Below, piece after piece: positions 31,699 to 42,927 of a stretch of DNA of 64,000 nucleotides; positions within the stretch are counted from its first letter, which is position 1, and each line of letters starts with the position of its first letter. The stretch covers positions 142,432 to 206,431 of the forward strand of contig JAEYOV010000084.1 of NCBI GenBank assembly GCA_023411395.1. Reading direction: 5' to 3'. Below the pieces are notes generated by a model. The model saw only the letters and a program-made list of their open reading frames with translations, had not been told where the DNA came from and did not search any database. A program made the position numbers and the translations under genes. This DNA comes from Bacillota bacterium. Lineage in GTDB: Bacteria > Bacillota > Clostridia > Christensenellales > Aristaeellaceae.

Positions 31699-32328
31699 TT
31701 ATTCAGAAAAAGCCGTTCTCCCCGCCAATGGTATAACAGATGCCTGCGGCAACAGTATCCCTTCCAGCGCTTTGAGCAATTCCTCCCGCCCGGCCTTGGT
31801 CTGGCTGGAGAAAGGGATAATCTCCCACGGCTGAACCAAAAGCGCGCGGCAGATAGGAGCGATATACTTCATGCGGGCGCCGCGGCTGATCTTGTCGGCC
31901 TTGGTGGCAATCACGGTAAAGGGGATGTTCATCGCCCGGAGATAGCCGTTCATGTCCCGGTCGTCTACAGTGGGCTCATGGCGGATATCCACCAGGTGAA
32001 AAACGTGTCTGAGGGCAGGCGCGGCGGAAAAATAACCCTCCATCATCTTCCCCCAGCGCACCCTCTCCCCCTTGTCCACCTTGGCAAAACCGTAGCCCGG
32101 GAGGTCGATGAGGTGGAAGCCATCGTTGATCAGGAAAACGTTGATCAATCTGGTTTTGCCGGGGGTGGAGCTGGTTTTGGCCAGACCATGCCTTTGGCAA
32201 AGGCAGTTGATAAGCGAGCTTTTACCTACGTTGCTCCTGCCTGCCACGGCGATTTGAGGGAGGCCTTCCCCTGGAAACGGGCCATAGGCAGGCAAGCTCA
32301 CAACAAATTCCGCGCTTTTGACCTCCAT
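31699..32328 (-). CDS. engB: Ribosome biogenesis GTPase YsxC/EngB
   Basis: This essential TrmE-Era-EngA-like GTPase assists 50S assembly. The 209-residue protein has G1 GRSNVGKSS, a G2 threonine in STPGKTRLI, G3 DLPGYGFAKV, and G4 TKAD, followed by G5-like PFSSQT. The ATG at 32328 comes one base after the lon stop, which fixes the start; a frame extending to 32349 lies inside lon. The lon-engB order is the same as lonA-ysxC in Bacillus. Confidence 0.95.
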   Translation of the reverse strand: MEVKSAEFVVSLPAYGPFPGEGLPQIAVAGRSNVGKSSLINCLCQRHGLAKTSSTPGKTRLINVFLINDGFHLIDLPGYGFAKVDKGERVRWGKMMEGYFSAAPALRHVFHLVDIRHEPTVDDRDMNGYLRAMNIPFTVIATKADKISRGARMKYIAPICRALLVQPWEIIPFSSQTKAGREELLKALEGILLPQASVIPLAGRTAFSE

Positions 32329-32329
32329 C

Positions 32330-34765
<2,436 letters not shown>

Positions 34766-35111
34766 GTTGGTCCCTCCTTCACGCTATGGGAAAGCCCGCT
34801 TGGCAAGGCTCTGTGTACATTATATATACCACAAACACATGTACGGTAATCCGGCACGGGTGTTATTTTTCTCTTTCCCTCCCATTCCCGGAAAAGGGAA
34901 GCCCCTTTGCCCAAGCCTTCCATGGCAAAGCCCGTACGAGCTCCCTATTATAGCAATTCATGGGAAGAAAAGCAACTGGGACGCGTTCCGTAACAGCTAT
35001 CAAAATCGGGCGATTTGCGCCGGGCACAGCGCAGGGCCGGATTGAATCATCCGGTCCCCAAGCCCGGCAGAAATCCACCGCCGACAAACAAACATGTTTC
35101 TGGGAAACGCC
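34766..35111 (-). promoter_or_regulatory. Upstream region of lon
   Basis: The minus strand has TATAAT at 34819-34824, preceded by an A+T-rich stretch with a TTACCG at 34843-34848 and a 19-nt spacer, so this is a fair -10 with a poor -35. A GTACAT/ATGTAC palindrome flanks it. No CIRCE or CtsR-type operator was recognised. The rest of the gap holds only a 6-bp inverted repeat near 35037-35056. Confidence 0.4.
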
Positions 35112-36842
35112 TTATACATTTTCCTCCACGCATGAGGCATGGCCCACCGACGTTTTTTCGCCTTTCTCCACCCGTCCGCTGGCTGCCGCCTTCTCCTGCA
35201 AAACCGGCACGGACCAGTCCCTTACGGGGCGGGAAGATACCCTTTCCTCCGGCAGCAGCATCATTTCCAGCGCTCCCTCCAGCGTATCCACGGGAATGAT
35301 CTCCATATCCATCCCATCGAACCGCTCCAGCCGGTTCTCCCTGGGCACCAATACACGGGTGAGCCCGGCCCGCCGGGCAGCATCCACCTTTTGCGGCACA
35401 CCGCCTACCGGCATCACCCGGCCGCGCACCGAAACTTCCCCTGTTACTGCCACAGAACCGTCCACGGGCCTGCCCGTCATGGCGCTCAGCGCCACCACCG
35501 CCATGGCCACCCCCGCGGAGGGCCCGTCCACCGGCGCGCCGCCGGGGAAGTTAATGTGGATATCCATGCCGTCCACAGGATAGCCCATGGAGCGCAGAAG
35601 CGTCATCACATTTTCCGCGGAACCCCTTGCGGTGGACTTGCGCCGCATGCGGTGGCCGTCCTGGCCCAACTCCTCCTCTTCCACAATGCCCGTCACCGTC
35701 ACCCGGCCGGCGCCCTTTTGCGCCGCGGCCTCAATTTCCATCAAGGCACCCTGGTGGCTGTCGAACACCGCCAGGCCATGAACACAGCCCACCCGGTTTT
35801 CCCGGATCGCGAGCGGATCGGGCCGCGCGGCATAATGGCCGGAATGGATCACCCATTCCACATCCTGCCTTAATATCTCCATCCGTTCCTCCAACTGCGC
35901 CAGGCCCGCGCACATTTGAACAATGTTCACCGCATCGCGGCCGCAGGCGGCGTAGCGTCCGATGAGCGTGGCGTCCCGCTTGTCCAGCTCATAGCCTGCC
36001 CTTTGGGCAGCATTGGCGGCGATATCGGCAATTTCCTGCGGTTCCAGGGCACGGAAATAAATCTCCATGCACCGGGAGCGGAGCGCAGGAGAAATTTCTG
36101 AAGAGCTTCTGGTTGTGGCACCTACCAGGCGGAAGTCCGCGGGCATGCCGCGCTTGAATATTTCATGGATGTGCCGGGGGATGCTGGTGTCGTCCGGGTT
36201 GTAATAAGCCGACTCAAACATTACCTTGCGGTCTTCCAGCACCTTCAACAGCTTGTTCATCTGGATGGGATGCAGCTCCCCGATCTCGTCCAGGAACAGA
36301 ACGCCGCCGTGGGCCTTGGAAACGGCGCCAGGCTTGGGCTGGGGAATGCCCTGCACGCCCAGCGGTCCCGCACCCTGGTAAATGGGATCGTGGACGGAGC
36401 CGATCAGGGGGTCCGCAATGGCCCGCTCATCAAAACGCACGCAGGTGGCATCCATTTCAATGAAGGGGGCACTGGACGCAAAGGGCGTGCCGCGGGTGCG
36501 CTTGGCCGCTTCCAGCACAAGGCGGGCGGCACAGGTTTTGCCAATGCCCGGAGGTCCATAGATGATCACATGCTGGGGATTCGCGCCGCACAGGATGGCC
36601 TTCAGCGACTTGATGCCTTCGTTTTGCCCAATGATATCCGAAAACTTCACCGGGCGCACCTTTTCCGCCAGCGGCTCGGACAGGTGGATGCCGCGCATGC
36701 GCTGGAGGTTTTCCATTTCACGGTTGCTCTCCCTGCGCACAGCGGGCTGGGCTTTCTTTTGCTGCCGAAGCTGCATAAAAAAGAAAAGCCCGACCACTAC
36801 CGATACCAGCAATTGTATGCCCAGGAGCAAAAAATTCACCAA
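35112..36842 (-). CDS. lonB: Membrane-anchored ATP-dependent protease LonB
   Basis: The 576-residue protein lacks the LonA N-terminal domain and instead starts with a membrane anchor (NFLLLGIQLLVSVVVGLFFF). The AAA+ module has Walker A YGPPGIGKTCAARL and Walker B GVLFLDEIGELHP, and the protease domain has catalytic Ser in VDGPSAGVAMA. This domain plan matches Bacillus LonB, which is forespore-associated. Start is TTG 36842 or GTG 36839, after AAAGGGAGGG. The clpX-lonB-lonA-engB order supports the name. Confidence 0.93.
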   Translation of the reverse strand: MVNFLLLGIQLLVSVVVGLFFFMQLRQQKKAQPAVRRESNREMENLQRMRGIHLSEPLAEKVRPVKFSDIIGQNEGIKSLKAILCGANPQHVIIYGPPGIGKTCAARLVLEAAKRTRGTPFASSAPFIEMDATCVRFDERAIADPLIGSVHDPIYQGAGPLGVQGIPQPKPGAVSKAHGGVLFLDEIGELHPIQMNKLLKVLEDRKVMFESAYYNPDDTSIPRHIHEIFKRGMPADFRLVGATTRSSSEISPALRSRCMEIYFRALEPQEIADIAANAAQRAGYELDKRDATLIGRYAACGRDAVNIVQMCAGLAQLEERMEILRQDVEWVIHSGHYAARPDPLAIRENRVGCVHGLAVFDSHQGALMEIEAAAQKGAGRVTVTGIVEEEELGQDGHRMRRKSTARGSAENVMTLLRSMGYPVDGMDIHINFPGGAPVDGPSAGVAMAVVALSAMTGRPVDGSVAVTGEVSVRGRVMPVGGVPQKVDAARRAGLTRVLVPRENRLERFDGMDMEIIPVDTLEGALEMMLLPEERVSSRPVRDWSVPVLQEKAAASGRVEKGEKTSVGHASCVEENV

Positions 36843-37029
36843 CCAAAAGCCCTCCCTTTGTCCTGTTTCTAGGCGTTAGGATGCGAAAAAGGAAGGGTCT
36901 CCATGTGTGGGAGTGGTTGGGGCAATGACCAGTTCTAATCAGAAATGGCAGGATGCTGTCATGGAAAAATTACCAATTATCCCAGCGCCCAGCCTTAAAT
37001 GAGAATATCAATTTACTGACGAACTTGTT

Positions 37030-37242
37030 TGGGAGAGCAACGAGGGGGGCCGCAGCCTCCCTCGTTTGAAATCGTCTCGACCGGCTTTGCCGGTCGGACG
37101 GGGGTTTGCGGAGCAAACATTCCTTACACGATTTCTTGGCCGTATGCCGAGTACTGTCCAAGCATAGCGAAGGACAGTGCGCAGGCATACAAGGAAATCG
37201 TGCAAAATCGAAAAAAGCCGGTCAAAGATCGGCTTTTTTCGA
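37030..37242 (+). repeat. Dispersed structured element, copy 5 (subtype B)
   Basis: It runs GGGAGAGCAACGAGG, an ACGAGGG/CCCTCGT stem, GACCGGCttTGCCGGTC stem, GTTTGCggaGCAAAC stem, CACGATTTCTT...AAGGAAATCGTG stem, an inner ACTGTCC/GGACAGT hairpin with loop AAGCATAGCGAA, and a terminal hairpin 37208-37242. The hairpin ends 3 nt from the clpX stop codon. Confidence 0.88.
37208..37242 (-). terminator. Intrinsic terminator of clpX
   Basis: TCGAAAAAAGCCGGTC (37208-37223) pairs with GATCGGCTTTTTTCGA (37227-37242), with one G-U wobble. Read on the minus strand the 3' arm ends in TTTTTT. The clpX stop codon is at 37246-37248. It is also the variable end of repeat copy 5. Confidence 0.75.
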
Positions 37243-37245
37243 ATA

Positions 37246-38568
37246 TTACGATACACTCGGTTCCGGCTGGGCATTGGGCTCCGTGTCCGGAATGGAGCGC
37301 TGTGTGCGGGGCTTGCGCTTTCGCGGCTCGCCTTCCACCAGCTTTGGCTTGCCGTTCTCCTTGACGGAATCGGCGGTGATGACACACTTGTTCACATCGT
37401 TGCGCACCGGCAGCTCAAACATGGTATCCAGCATAACGCCCTCAATGATGGAACGGAGCCCCCGGGCGCCGCTCTTGCGCTGGATGGCCTGCCGGGCGAT
37501 TTCCTTGAGCGCATCTTCCTCAAACTCCAGTGTGATGCCGTCCAGCTCCATGAGCTTGGCATACTGCTTGACCAGAGCGTTGCGTGGCTCGGTGAGGATC
37601 TTCACCAGCGCTTCCTCGTCCAGCGCGTCCAGCGTGACCACAATGGGCAGGCGCCCCACAAACTCGGGAATCAGCCCGTACTTCATCAGGTCTTCCGGGC
37701 GGATCTGGCTCAAAACGCGGCTCATGTCGGGGTTGTCCTTTTGATGCAGCTCCGCGCCGAAGCCCAGCGTTTTTTTGCCGATGCGGCTTTCAATGATAGG
37801 TGCTATGCCGTCAAAGGCGCCGCCGCAAATGAACAGGATGTTCGTCGTATCGATCTGGATAAACTCCTGATGCGGGTGCTTTCGCCCGCCCTGGGGCGGA
37901 ACGCTGGCAATGGTACCTTCCAGAATCTTCAACAGCGCCTGCTGCACGCCCTCGCCGCTGACATCCCTGGTAATGGAGGGATTTTCACTTTTCCTGGCGA
38001 TCTTGTCGATTTCGTCGATATAGATGATGCCCCGCTGCGCCGCCTGGATGTCATAATCGGCGTTTTGGATCAGCCGCAGCAGGATGTTTTCCACGTCCTC
38101 ACCTACATAGCCGGCCTCGGTTAAGCTCGTGGCGTCGGCGATGGCAAAGGGCACGTTCAGAATGCGGGCCAGGGACTGGGCCAGAAACGTCTTGCCGCAG
38201 CCGGTGGGGCCCAGCATGAGGATGTTGGATTTTTGAAGCTCCACATCGCCGCGCTTTTGAGGCGCGTTGATGCGCTTGTAATGGTTGTACACCGCCACCG
38301 CCAGGGAGCGCTTGGCCTTCTCCTGCCCCACCACGTACTCATCCAGCACCTGCTTCATTTCTGTGGGCCGGGGAATGGCTGTGGAGGCGGAATCGCCTAT
38401 TACGGCCAGGTCATCGGCAATAATCTCCTGGCAAAGCAGGATGCACTCGTTGCAGATATACACGTTGGGGCCGGCCACCAGGCGGCGGACCTGCTCCTGG
38501 GTTTTGTTGCAAAAGCTGCACTTGTGCACCTTCTGCTGCATACGGGGAGTAAAATCGTCTTTGGCCAT
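37246..38568 (-). CDS. clpX: ClpX, ATP-binding subunit of Clp protease
   Basis: ClpX unfolds substrates and feeds them to ClpP. The 440-residue protein has an N-terminal zinc-binding domain (CSFCNKTQEQVRRLVAGP, CNEC), Walker A LGPTGCGKTFLAQSL, Walker B IIYIDEIDKIA, and the GYVGEDVE pore loop. An IGF-type ClpP-binding loop should lie near IGKKTLGFGAE. The ATG at 38568 follows AGAGGTAATGAA. It is 10 nt after clpP, in one operon. Confidence 0.97.
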   Translation of the reverse strand: MAKDDFTPRMQQKVHKCSFCNKTQEQVRRLVAGPNVYICNECILLCQEIIADDLAVIGDSASTAIPRPTEMKQVLDEYVVGQEKAKRSLAVAVYNHYKRINAPQKRGDVELQKSNILMLGPTGCGKTFLAQSLARILNVPFAIADATSLTEAGYVGEDVENILLRLIQNADYDIQAAQRGIIYIDEIDKIARKSENPSITRDVSGEGVQQALLKILEGTIASVPPQGGRKHPHQEFIQIDTTNILFICGGAFDGIAPIIESRIGKKTLGFGAELHQKDNPDMSRVLSQIRPEDLMKYGLIPEFVGRLPIVVTLDALDEEALVKILTEPRNALVKQYAKLMELDGITLEFEEDALKEIARQAIQRKSGARGLRSIIEGVMLDTMFELPVRNDVNKCVITADSVKENGKPKLVEGEPRKRKPRTQRSIPDTEPNAQPEPSVS

Positions 38569-38578
38569 TTCATTACCT

Positions 38579-39172
38579 CTAGGCGCGGGGTGCCCGCGGC
38601 TGATAGATCTCGTCGATGATACCGTAGCTGAGTGCTTCCTCCGCGCTCATAAAATGGTCGCGCTCCACATCCTGGGCCACTTTTTCCAGGGATTGTCCAG
38701 TCATGTCCGCCATCAGGCGGATCATCTTCTTCTTGGTGGCCAGCAGCCATTCAGCCCGGATGACCACATCGGTGGCTTGGCCCTCCGCGCCGCCCATGGG
38801 CTGATGGATCATGACCTCGCTGTTGGGCAGCGCTTGCCGCTTGCCCTTTTCCCCGGCCATAAGCAGGAAGGCGCCCATGGAAGCCGCCATGCCGATACAT
38901 ACCGTGCGCACATGGGGCTTGATATAATTCATGGTGTCATAGATGGCCATCCCCGCCGTTACCGAGCCGCCCGGGCTGTTGATATACAGCGAGATGTCGG
39001 CATCGGGGTTCTCCATCTCCAGAAACAGGAGCTGGGCTACCACGACGTTGGCCACGTCATCGTTGATGGGCCCGCCCAGAAACACGATACGGTCCTTGAG
39101 CAGGCGGGAGTAGATGTCAAACGCCCGTTCTCCGCGGTTGGATTGTTCAATGACCATTGGGATCAAACTCAT
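38579..39172 (-). CDS. clpP: ClpP protease subunit
   Basis: ClpP forms the tetradecameric proteolytic chamber. The 197-residue protein starts MSLIPMVIEQSNRGERAFDI, and has catalytic Ser in GMAASMGAFLL and His in MIHQPMGGAEG, with the Asp in the following helix region (DVERD). The start at 39172 is set by AAAGGAGGC upstream; an ATG 18 codons earlier would disrupt the conserved N-terminus. It lies between tig and clpX, as in many Firmicutes. Confidence 0.97.
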   Translation of the reverse strand: MSLIPMVIEQSNRGERAFDIYSRLLKDRIVFLGGPINDDVANVVVAQLLFLEMENPDADISLYINSPGGSVTAGMAIYDTMNYIKPHVRTVCIGMAASMGAFLLMAGEKGKRQALPNSEVMIHQPMGGAEGQATDVVIRAEWLLATKKKMIRLMADMTGQSLEKVAQDVERDHFMSAEEALSYGIIDEIYQPRAPRA

Positions 39173-39351
39173 GGTGCTTGCCTCCTTTTGCAGCAAACTG
39201 CTGCCCCGGTATTTTTCCTTTTGCACGGACGCCGCTTCCAGCCCTTAGTCATGCTCACAGGCTTTCAGGCGGAATGCGGCGCTCCTGTATCATATGACCG
39301 CCCGGCGGGAATTATGCCATGGGATGCGCACGGCAGCCGTCCAATTGGAAA

Positions 39352-40698
39352 TTAATGATGATGATGCTCATGGTCTTCGTGGCCGTCATGGCCTTCATGG
39401 CCTTCTTCCTTCACAAAGGTGGCAGTGGACTTCATCAGGTTGATCACCTTCATGATGGCGGCGTTGTCGCGCAGATATTCCTTCTGCCGTTCAGTCAGCT
39501 TCTGGACATAGGCATCCTTTTCCTGCCCTGCGCGCTTGGCCTGCTCGGCAATCCGCTCATCCACTTCCTCCTCGGTGGGTTCAATGGCTTCCGCTTTGCG
39601 GATGGCTTCCAGTACCAATTCCACCTTCGCCCTGTTTTCGGCCTCGCTCCTGTACATGTCGCGGAGCTGCTCTTCGGTTTGCCCCGTGTACTTCAGGTAA
39701 TCTTCCATCTTCAAGCCTTGGTAGGCCATGCGAAGCTGCATTTCGCGGACGATCTGATCCAGCTGATCCTCCACCATGGGCGGGGGAACTTCGAGGGTTG
39801 CGTTTGCAACGGCCTTTTCGATGAGCGCGTTTTCCCTTTCCACATCCAGCGATTTTTGCGCTTCCTCGGTGAGTTTGGCACGGATATCGGCTTCATAAGC
39901 GGCGAATGTATCAAAATCGCTGACATCCATGGCAAAATCGTCATCCAGCTCCGGCAATTCCTTCTTTTGAATGCCGTTCAATTTCACATGGAACACGGCG
40001 TCTTTCCCGGCCAGCTCCTTGGCGTGGTATTCTTCGGGGAATTTCACGGTCAGGTCTTTTTCCTCGCCGATTAAAATACCAACCATCTGCTCTTCAAAGC
40101 CGGGGATGAAGTGGCCGGAACCGATCACCAGCGTCTGGCCCTGTGCAGTACCGCCGGGGAAGGCTACGCCATCCACGGTGCCCAGATAATCGAGATTCAC
40201 GGTGTCGCCCTGCTCCACGGGCCTGTCGGTGATATCCACCAGGCGGGATACACGCTCCCGGTCACGCTCGATGCGCTCGTTCACCATTTCATCCGACACG
40301 GGATGCTCGTGAGTGGCAATCGTCAAGTTCTTGTACTCGCCCAGCGTCACCTCAGGACGTACGTATACTTCGCAAGTGAATAGCAAATCCTTGCCGGATC
40401 CTATTTGATCAATGCCGTCCATCTGAGGCTGATCCACCGGCTGAAGGCCGTTCTCCTTCACCGCGGCCTGATAGGCTTCGGGAAAAAGGCTGTCAAAGGC
40501 GTCGTCATAAAACACGCCTTCGCCATACATGCTCTCTATCAGCTTGCGGGGCGCCTTGCCCTTGCGGAAGCCAGGCACGCTGATGCGGCCGCGGTTTTTC
40601 AAAAAGGACTTCTGCATGGCTTCGTCAAACGCCTCGGCGGGAATTTGAAAAGAAATCTTGACTTTGCTGCCGCTTTGCTTCTCGACGGTATGGTTCAT
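39352..40698 (-). CDS. tig: Trigger factor with a histidine-rich C-terminus
   Basis: Trigger factor is the ribosome-bound chaperone and peptidyl-prolyl isomerase. The 448-residue protein has the ribosome-docking motif GFRKGKAPRKLIES near residue 45 and an FKBP-type PPIase domain (VEQGDTVNLDYLGTVDGVAF). The C-terminal arm domain ends with an unusual tail containing eight His in 17 residues (EGHEGHDGHEDHEHHHH). That tail is not part of normal Tig and should bind Ni or Zn. The ATG at 40698 has AGGAGG upstream. Confidence 0.95.
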   Translation of the reverse strand: MNHTVEKQSGSKVKISFQIPAEAFDEAMQKSFLKNRGRISVPGFRKGKAPRKLIESMYGEGVFYDDAFDSLFPEAYQAAVKENGLQPVDQPQMDGIDQIGSGKDLLFTCEVYVRPEVTLGEYKNLTIATHEHPVSDEMVNERIERDRERVSRLVDITDRPVEQGDTVNLDYLGTVDGVAFPGGTAQGQTLVIGSGHFIPGFEEQMVGILIGEEKDLTVKFPEEYHAKELAGKDAVFHVKLNGIQKKELPELDDDFAMDVSDFDTFAAYEADIRAKLTEEAQKSLDVERENALIEKAVANATLEVPPPMVEDQLDQIVREMQLRMAYQGLKMEDYLKYTGQTEEQLRDMYRSEAENRAKVELVLEAIRKAEAIEPTEEEVDERIAEQAKRAGQEKDAYVQKLTERQKEYLRDNAAIMKVINLMKSTATFVKEEGHEGHDGHEDHEHHHH

Positions 40699-40768
40699 GA
40701 AAAAACATCCTCCTGCCAATTCATGGGCACAGCATGGCCCTGCCCTCTATTAGGGGAGGGCACCAAGT

Positions 40769-40797
40769 AGTGTAGCACAGGAAGACGCTACACGCAA
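40769..40797 (-). promoter_or_regulatory. Sigma-A promoter of tig
   Basis: On the minus strand TTGCGT (40792-40797) and TACACT (40769-40774) are 17 nt apart, with a TG upstream of the -10. The leader to the tig ATG would be about 65 nt. Confidence 0.6.
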
Positions 40798-40996
40798 CCC
40801 GTCCGGCGACAGAAGCGCCCCTTTTTTTGAGTAAACATTGGATATGCTTACTTTTCGGGCGTTTATTGAGAAATACCCATGGCAACAGCGTCCGAAACGC
40901 GCGAAGCAAATCGTTTGCGATTACCATAGGCAAATTCCTTTTGCCCATTGCTCATCCCGCGGCCCACAAGCTGCCCACCGGCTTCGCATTTCGTTC

Positions 40997-41023
40997 ACCG
41001 TTTTTTTTAAGCAGCATAAGATA
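40997..41023 (+). promoter_or_regulatory. Possible sigma-K-type promoter of the LysM gene
   Basis: A CATAAGATA at 41015-41023 matches the known sigma-K -10 pattern CATANNNTA exactly. An AC dinucleotide at 40997-40998 gives the -35 with a 16-nt spacer. The start would be about 20 nt before the ribosome-binding site. The match is short and could be chance. Confidence 0.4.
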
Positions 41024-41051
41024 AAGCAGAATTCTGGAAAGGAGTATGTGT

Positions 41052-41705
41052 ATGAATCTGAGCACCGGTCCTACAGCGCCTACACAAGCCTGCGCCTTTG
41101 AGTACACCGTGAAACGGGGCGACAGTTATTACCTCATCAGCAAACGCCTTGGGGTATCCTTAAGGGATCTGATCGCGGCCAATCCCAACATCAATCCCGC
41201 AAGGCTCATGGTTGGCGACGTACTTTGCATCCCCGTGGCGGAAGGAACACAGCAGATTGCCAAGGAACCGCAAAGCGTCAAGATACCCAAGGAGGTGGAA
41301 ACCCCTCCGGAAACCGGGGAGACGGGCGAGGTTGCCGGGGAAACCGGAGAGATAGCACCAGTGGAGGAACCGCCTGCCTTCACCTGCCCGCTGGAACAGC
41401 GCCGCACCGTGCAGCCCGGGCAAACAGTCAGCGATTTCCAACTGAACGCGGGGCTGAACCGCCATACCCTGGAAGTTGCCAATCCCAGCGTGGACCTGGA
41501 TAATCTGGTGCCCGGCCAGGTGATCTGCGTGCCGGATATAAACCAGCCCTGCCCGCTGCCTGCCACCTACATCCTCAAAGAAACTGATACATTGGAATCT
41601 GTGGCGGCAAAGTTCAACGTTTCCGTCGCCTCCCTGCTGCGGGCCAATCCCTGCCTGGCCCCGTCAGATTTCCTGCCCTGCGTATGCATCAGCCTCCCCC
41701 AATAA
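41052..41705 (+). CDS. Triple LysM-domain protein
   Basis: The 217-residue protein has no signal peptide. Three LysM-like modules are visible: FEYTVKRGDSYYLISKRLGV (about residues 16-62), QRRTVQPGQTVSDFQLNAG (about 115-158), and TYILKETDTLESVAAKFNV (about 168-215). Each module contains Cys residues (CAFEY, CIPV, CPLEQ, CVPD), so it may be cross-linked. Such proteins are often spore-coat or spore-cortex binders (SafA, SpoVID type), and lack of a signal peptide fits a mother-cell role. The ATG at 41052 follows GGAAAGGAG. Confidence 0.82.
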   Translation: MNLSTGPTAPTQACAFEYTVKRGDSYYLISKRLGVSLRDLIAANPNINPARLMVGDVLCIPVAEGTQQIAKEPQSVKIPKEVETPPETGETGEVAGETGEIAPVEEPPAFTCPLEQRRTVQPGQTVSDFQLNAGLNRHTLEVANPSVDLDNLVPGQVICVPDINQPCPLPATYILKETDTLESVAAKFNVSVASLLRANPCLAPSDFLPCVCISLPQ

Positions 41706-41743
41706 ATACATCATGAGTTTTCGGACATATGATCATGATGCGG

Positions 41744-42910
41744 CTATGAATTTTCATAGCCGCGTTTCTTTTGAAGGATGGCATTCACCCGCTCGGTGCA
41801 AAGGATCATCAACAGCCCCGCCCCGAAAAGGAACCAGGGATAGACGCTGATACCTACTCGGTTGGCCGCCTGCCCCAACACTGCCGGCATCAGCGTGCTG
41901 CCTACATAAGCGAACGCCATCTGGATGCCCATCAACTCCTGGGCGTGCTCCTGCCCGAACCGGGCAGGCGTTTCATGGAGCAGCGCCGGATAGATGGGGG
42001 CGCACCCAAGGCCCAGCAGCGCCATGCCGGCCGCCGCCGCTTCCCCCGGCAGCAAAAGCAGGCCCGCACCTGAGAGAATGAGCAAAAGCCCCAGGCGGAT
42101 CAATTGTTTTCCCGTCATTTTGAAAGTCAGGAAGCCTGACAGGAAACGCCCCGCCGTGATGCCCGCATAAAACAGGCTTGCCCACCAGGCTCCCCGGGCA
42201 GGCAGCAGCCCCTTCGCCTCAACCAGGAAACTGGCGCACCAAAGCCCGGCGGTGATCTCCAGGCTGCAATATAGAAAGAAGGAAGAAAGGCTCCACTTGA
42301 CACCGGGCAGGCGGAAGATGCCATCGCGCCCCGCGGTGCATGGCCCAGCGTTTTGCTGCCTTTCCTCCCTGCGCCATAGGGGCAGCGAAAAGAAAAGCAG
42401 CAGGACAAGCCCGAACTGTACGGCAGAAACCATGCGGTAGCCGCCCTGCCAGAAGTTGCCGCGCGCGACGAAGGAACCCATGATCGCAGGGCCCAGTGTG
42501 GCCCCAATGCCCCAGAAGCAGTGCAGCCAGTTCATATGCCGTGCTTTGTAATTCCTGGCCACATATGCGTTCAGACCTGCGTCCACCGCCCCGGCACCAA
42601 AGCCCAGCGGCATCGCCATCACATACAGCCACCAGGCTCCGGGGGCTACGGAAAAGCCCAGCAATGCGCAAGCCGTCATCAATACGCTGACGATGGTCAC
42701 CCGGCCCGTGCCAAACCGCCGGATCACCCGGGCGCTGAGCAAGCTTGACACCACTGTACCCGCTGCAACTACCAGGCTGATGCTTCCCGCCTGACCAAGC
42801 GGCGCGCTCCAGGACGCACGCATCGCAGGCCAGGCCGCGCCCAGCATGGAATCGGGCAGCCCCAGGCTGATGAAGGCAAGATAGATCATGCTCAAAAAGA
42901 AAAGAGCCAT
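41744..42910 (-). CDS. MFS transporter
   Basis: The 388-residue protein has about twelve hydrophobic segments and the MFS arrangement. A basic cytoplasmic loop between segments 2 and 3 (SARVIRRFGTGRVTIVSV) matches the motif-A position, and MPLGFGAGAVDAGLNAYVAR lies in segment 4-5. It starts MALFFLSMIYLAFISLGLPD. The GLPDSMLGAAWPAM segment resembles the sugar/fucose-permease-like branch of the superfamily. Substrate is unknown. The ATG at 42910 has TGAGGAATACAA upstream. It follows the helicase gene by about 17 nt. Confidence 0.85.
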   Translation of the reverse strand: MALFFLSMIYLAFISLGLPDSMLGAAWPAMRASWSAPLGQAGSISLVVAAGTVVSSLLSARVIRRFGTGRVTIVSVLMTACALLGFSVAPGAWWLYVMAMPLGFGAGAVDAGLNAYVARNYKARHMNWLHCFWGIGATLGPAIMGSFVARGNFWQGGYRMVSAVQFGLVLLLFFSLPLWRREERQQNAGPCTAGRDGIFRLPGVKWSLSSFFLYCSLEITAGLWCASFLVEAKGLLPARGAWWASLFYAGITAGRFLSGFLTFKMTGKQLIRLGLLLILSGAGLLLLPGEAAAAGMALLGLGCAPIYPALLHETPARFGQEHAQELMGIQMAFAYVGSTLMPAVLGQAANRVGISVYPWFLFGAGLLMILCTERVNAILQKKRGYENS

Positions 42911-42927
42911 TTGTATTCCTCACATTT

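Larger units (their letters stand above)
36843..37245. other. 403-bp gap between clpX and lonB
   Basis: The half nearer clpX is dispersed element copy 5 (37030-37242). The other 187 bp should hold the lonB promoter, but no convincing sigma-A or sigma-F motif pair at workable distance was found. Confidence 0.6.

Noticed and set aside
34766..35111. CIRCE or CtsR operators before lon or clp genes
   Set aside because: No TTAGCACTC/GAGTGCTAA pair and no tandem GGTCAAA heptads were found upstream of lon, lonB, clpP or tig.
36843..36890. A sigma-F-like promoter before lonB (GCATC ... GGACAAA)
   Set aside because: The implied start would fall inside the ribosome-binding site, and the -35 is imperfect.
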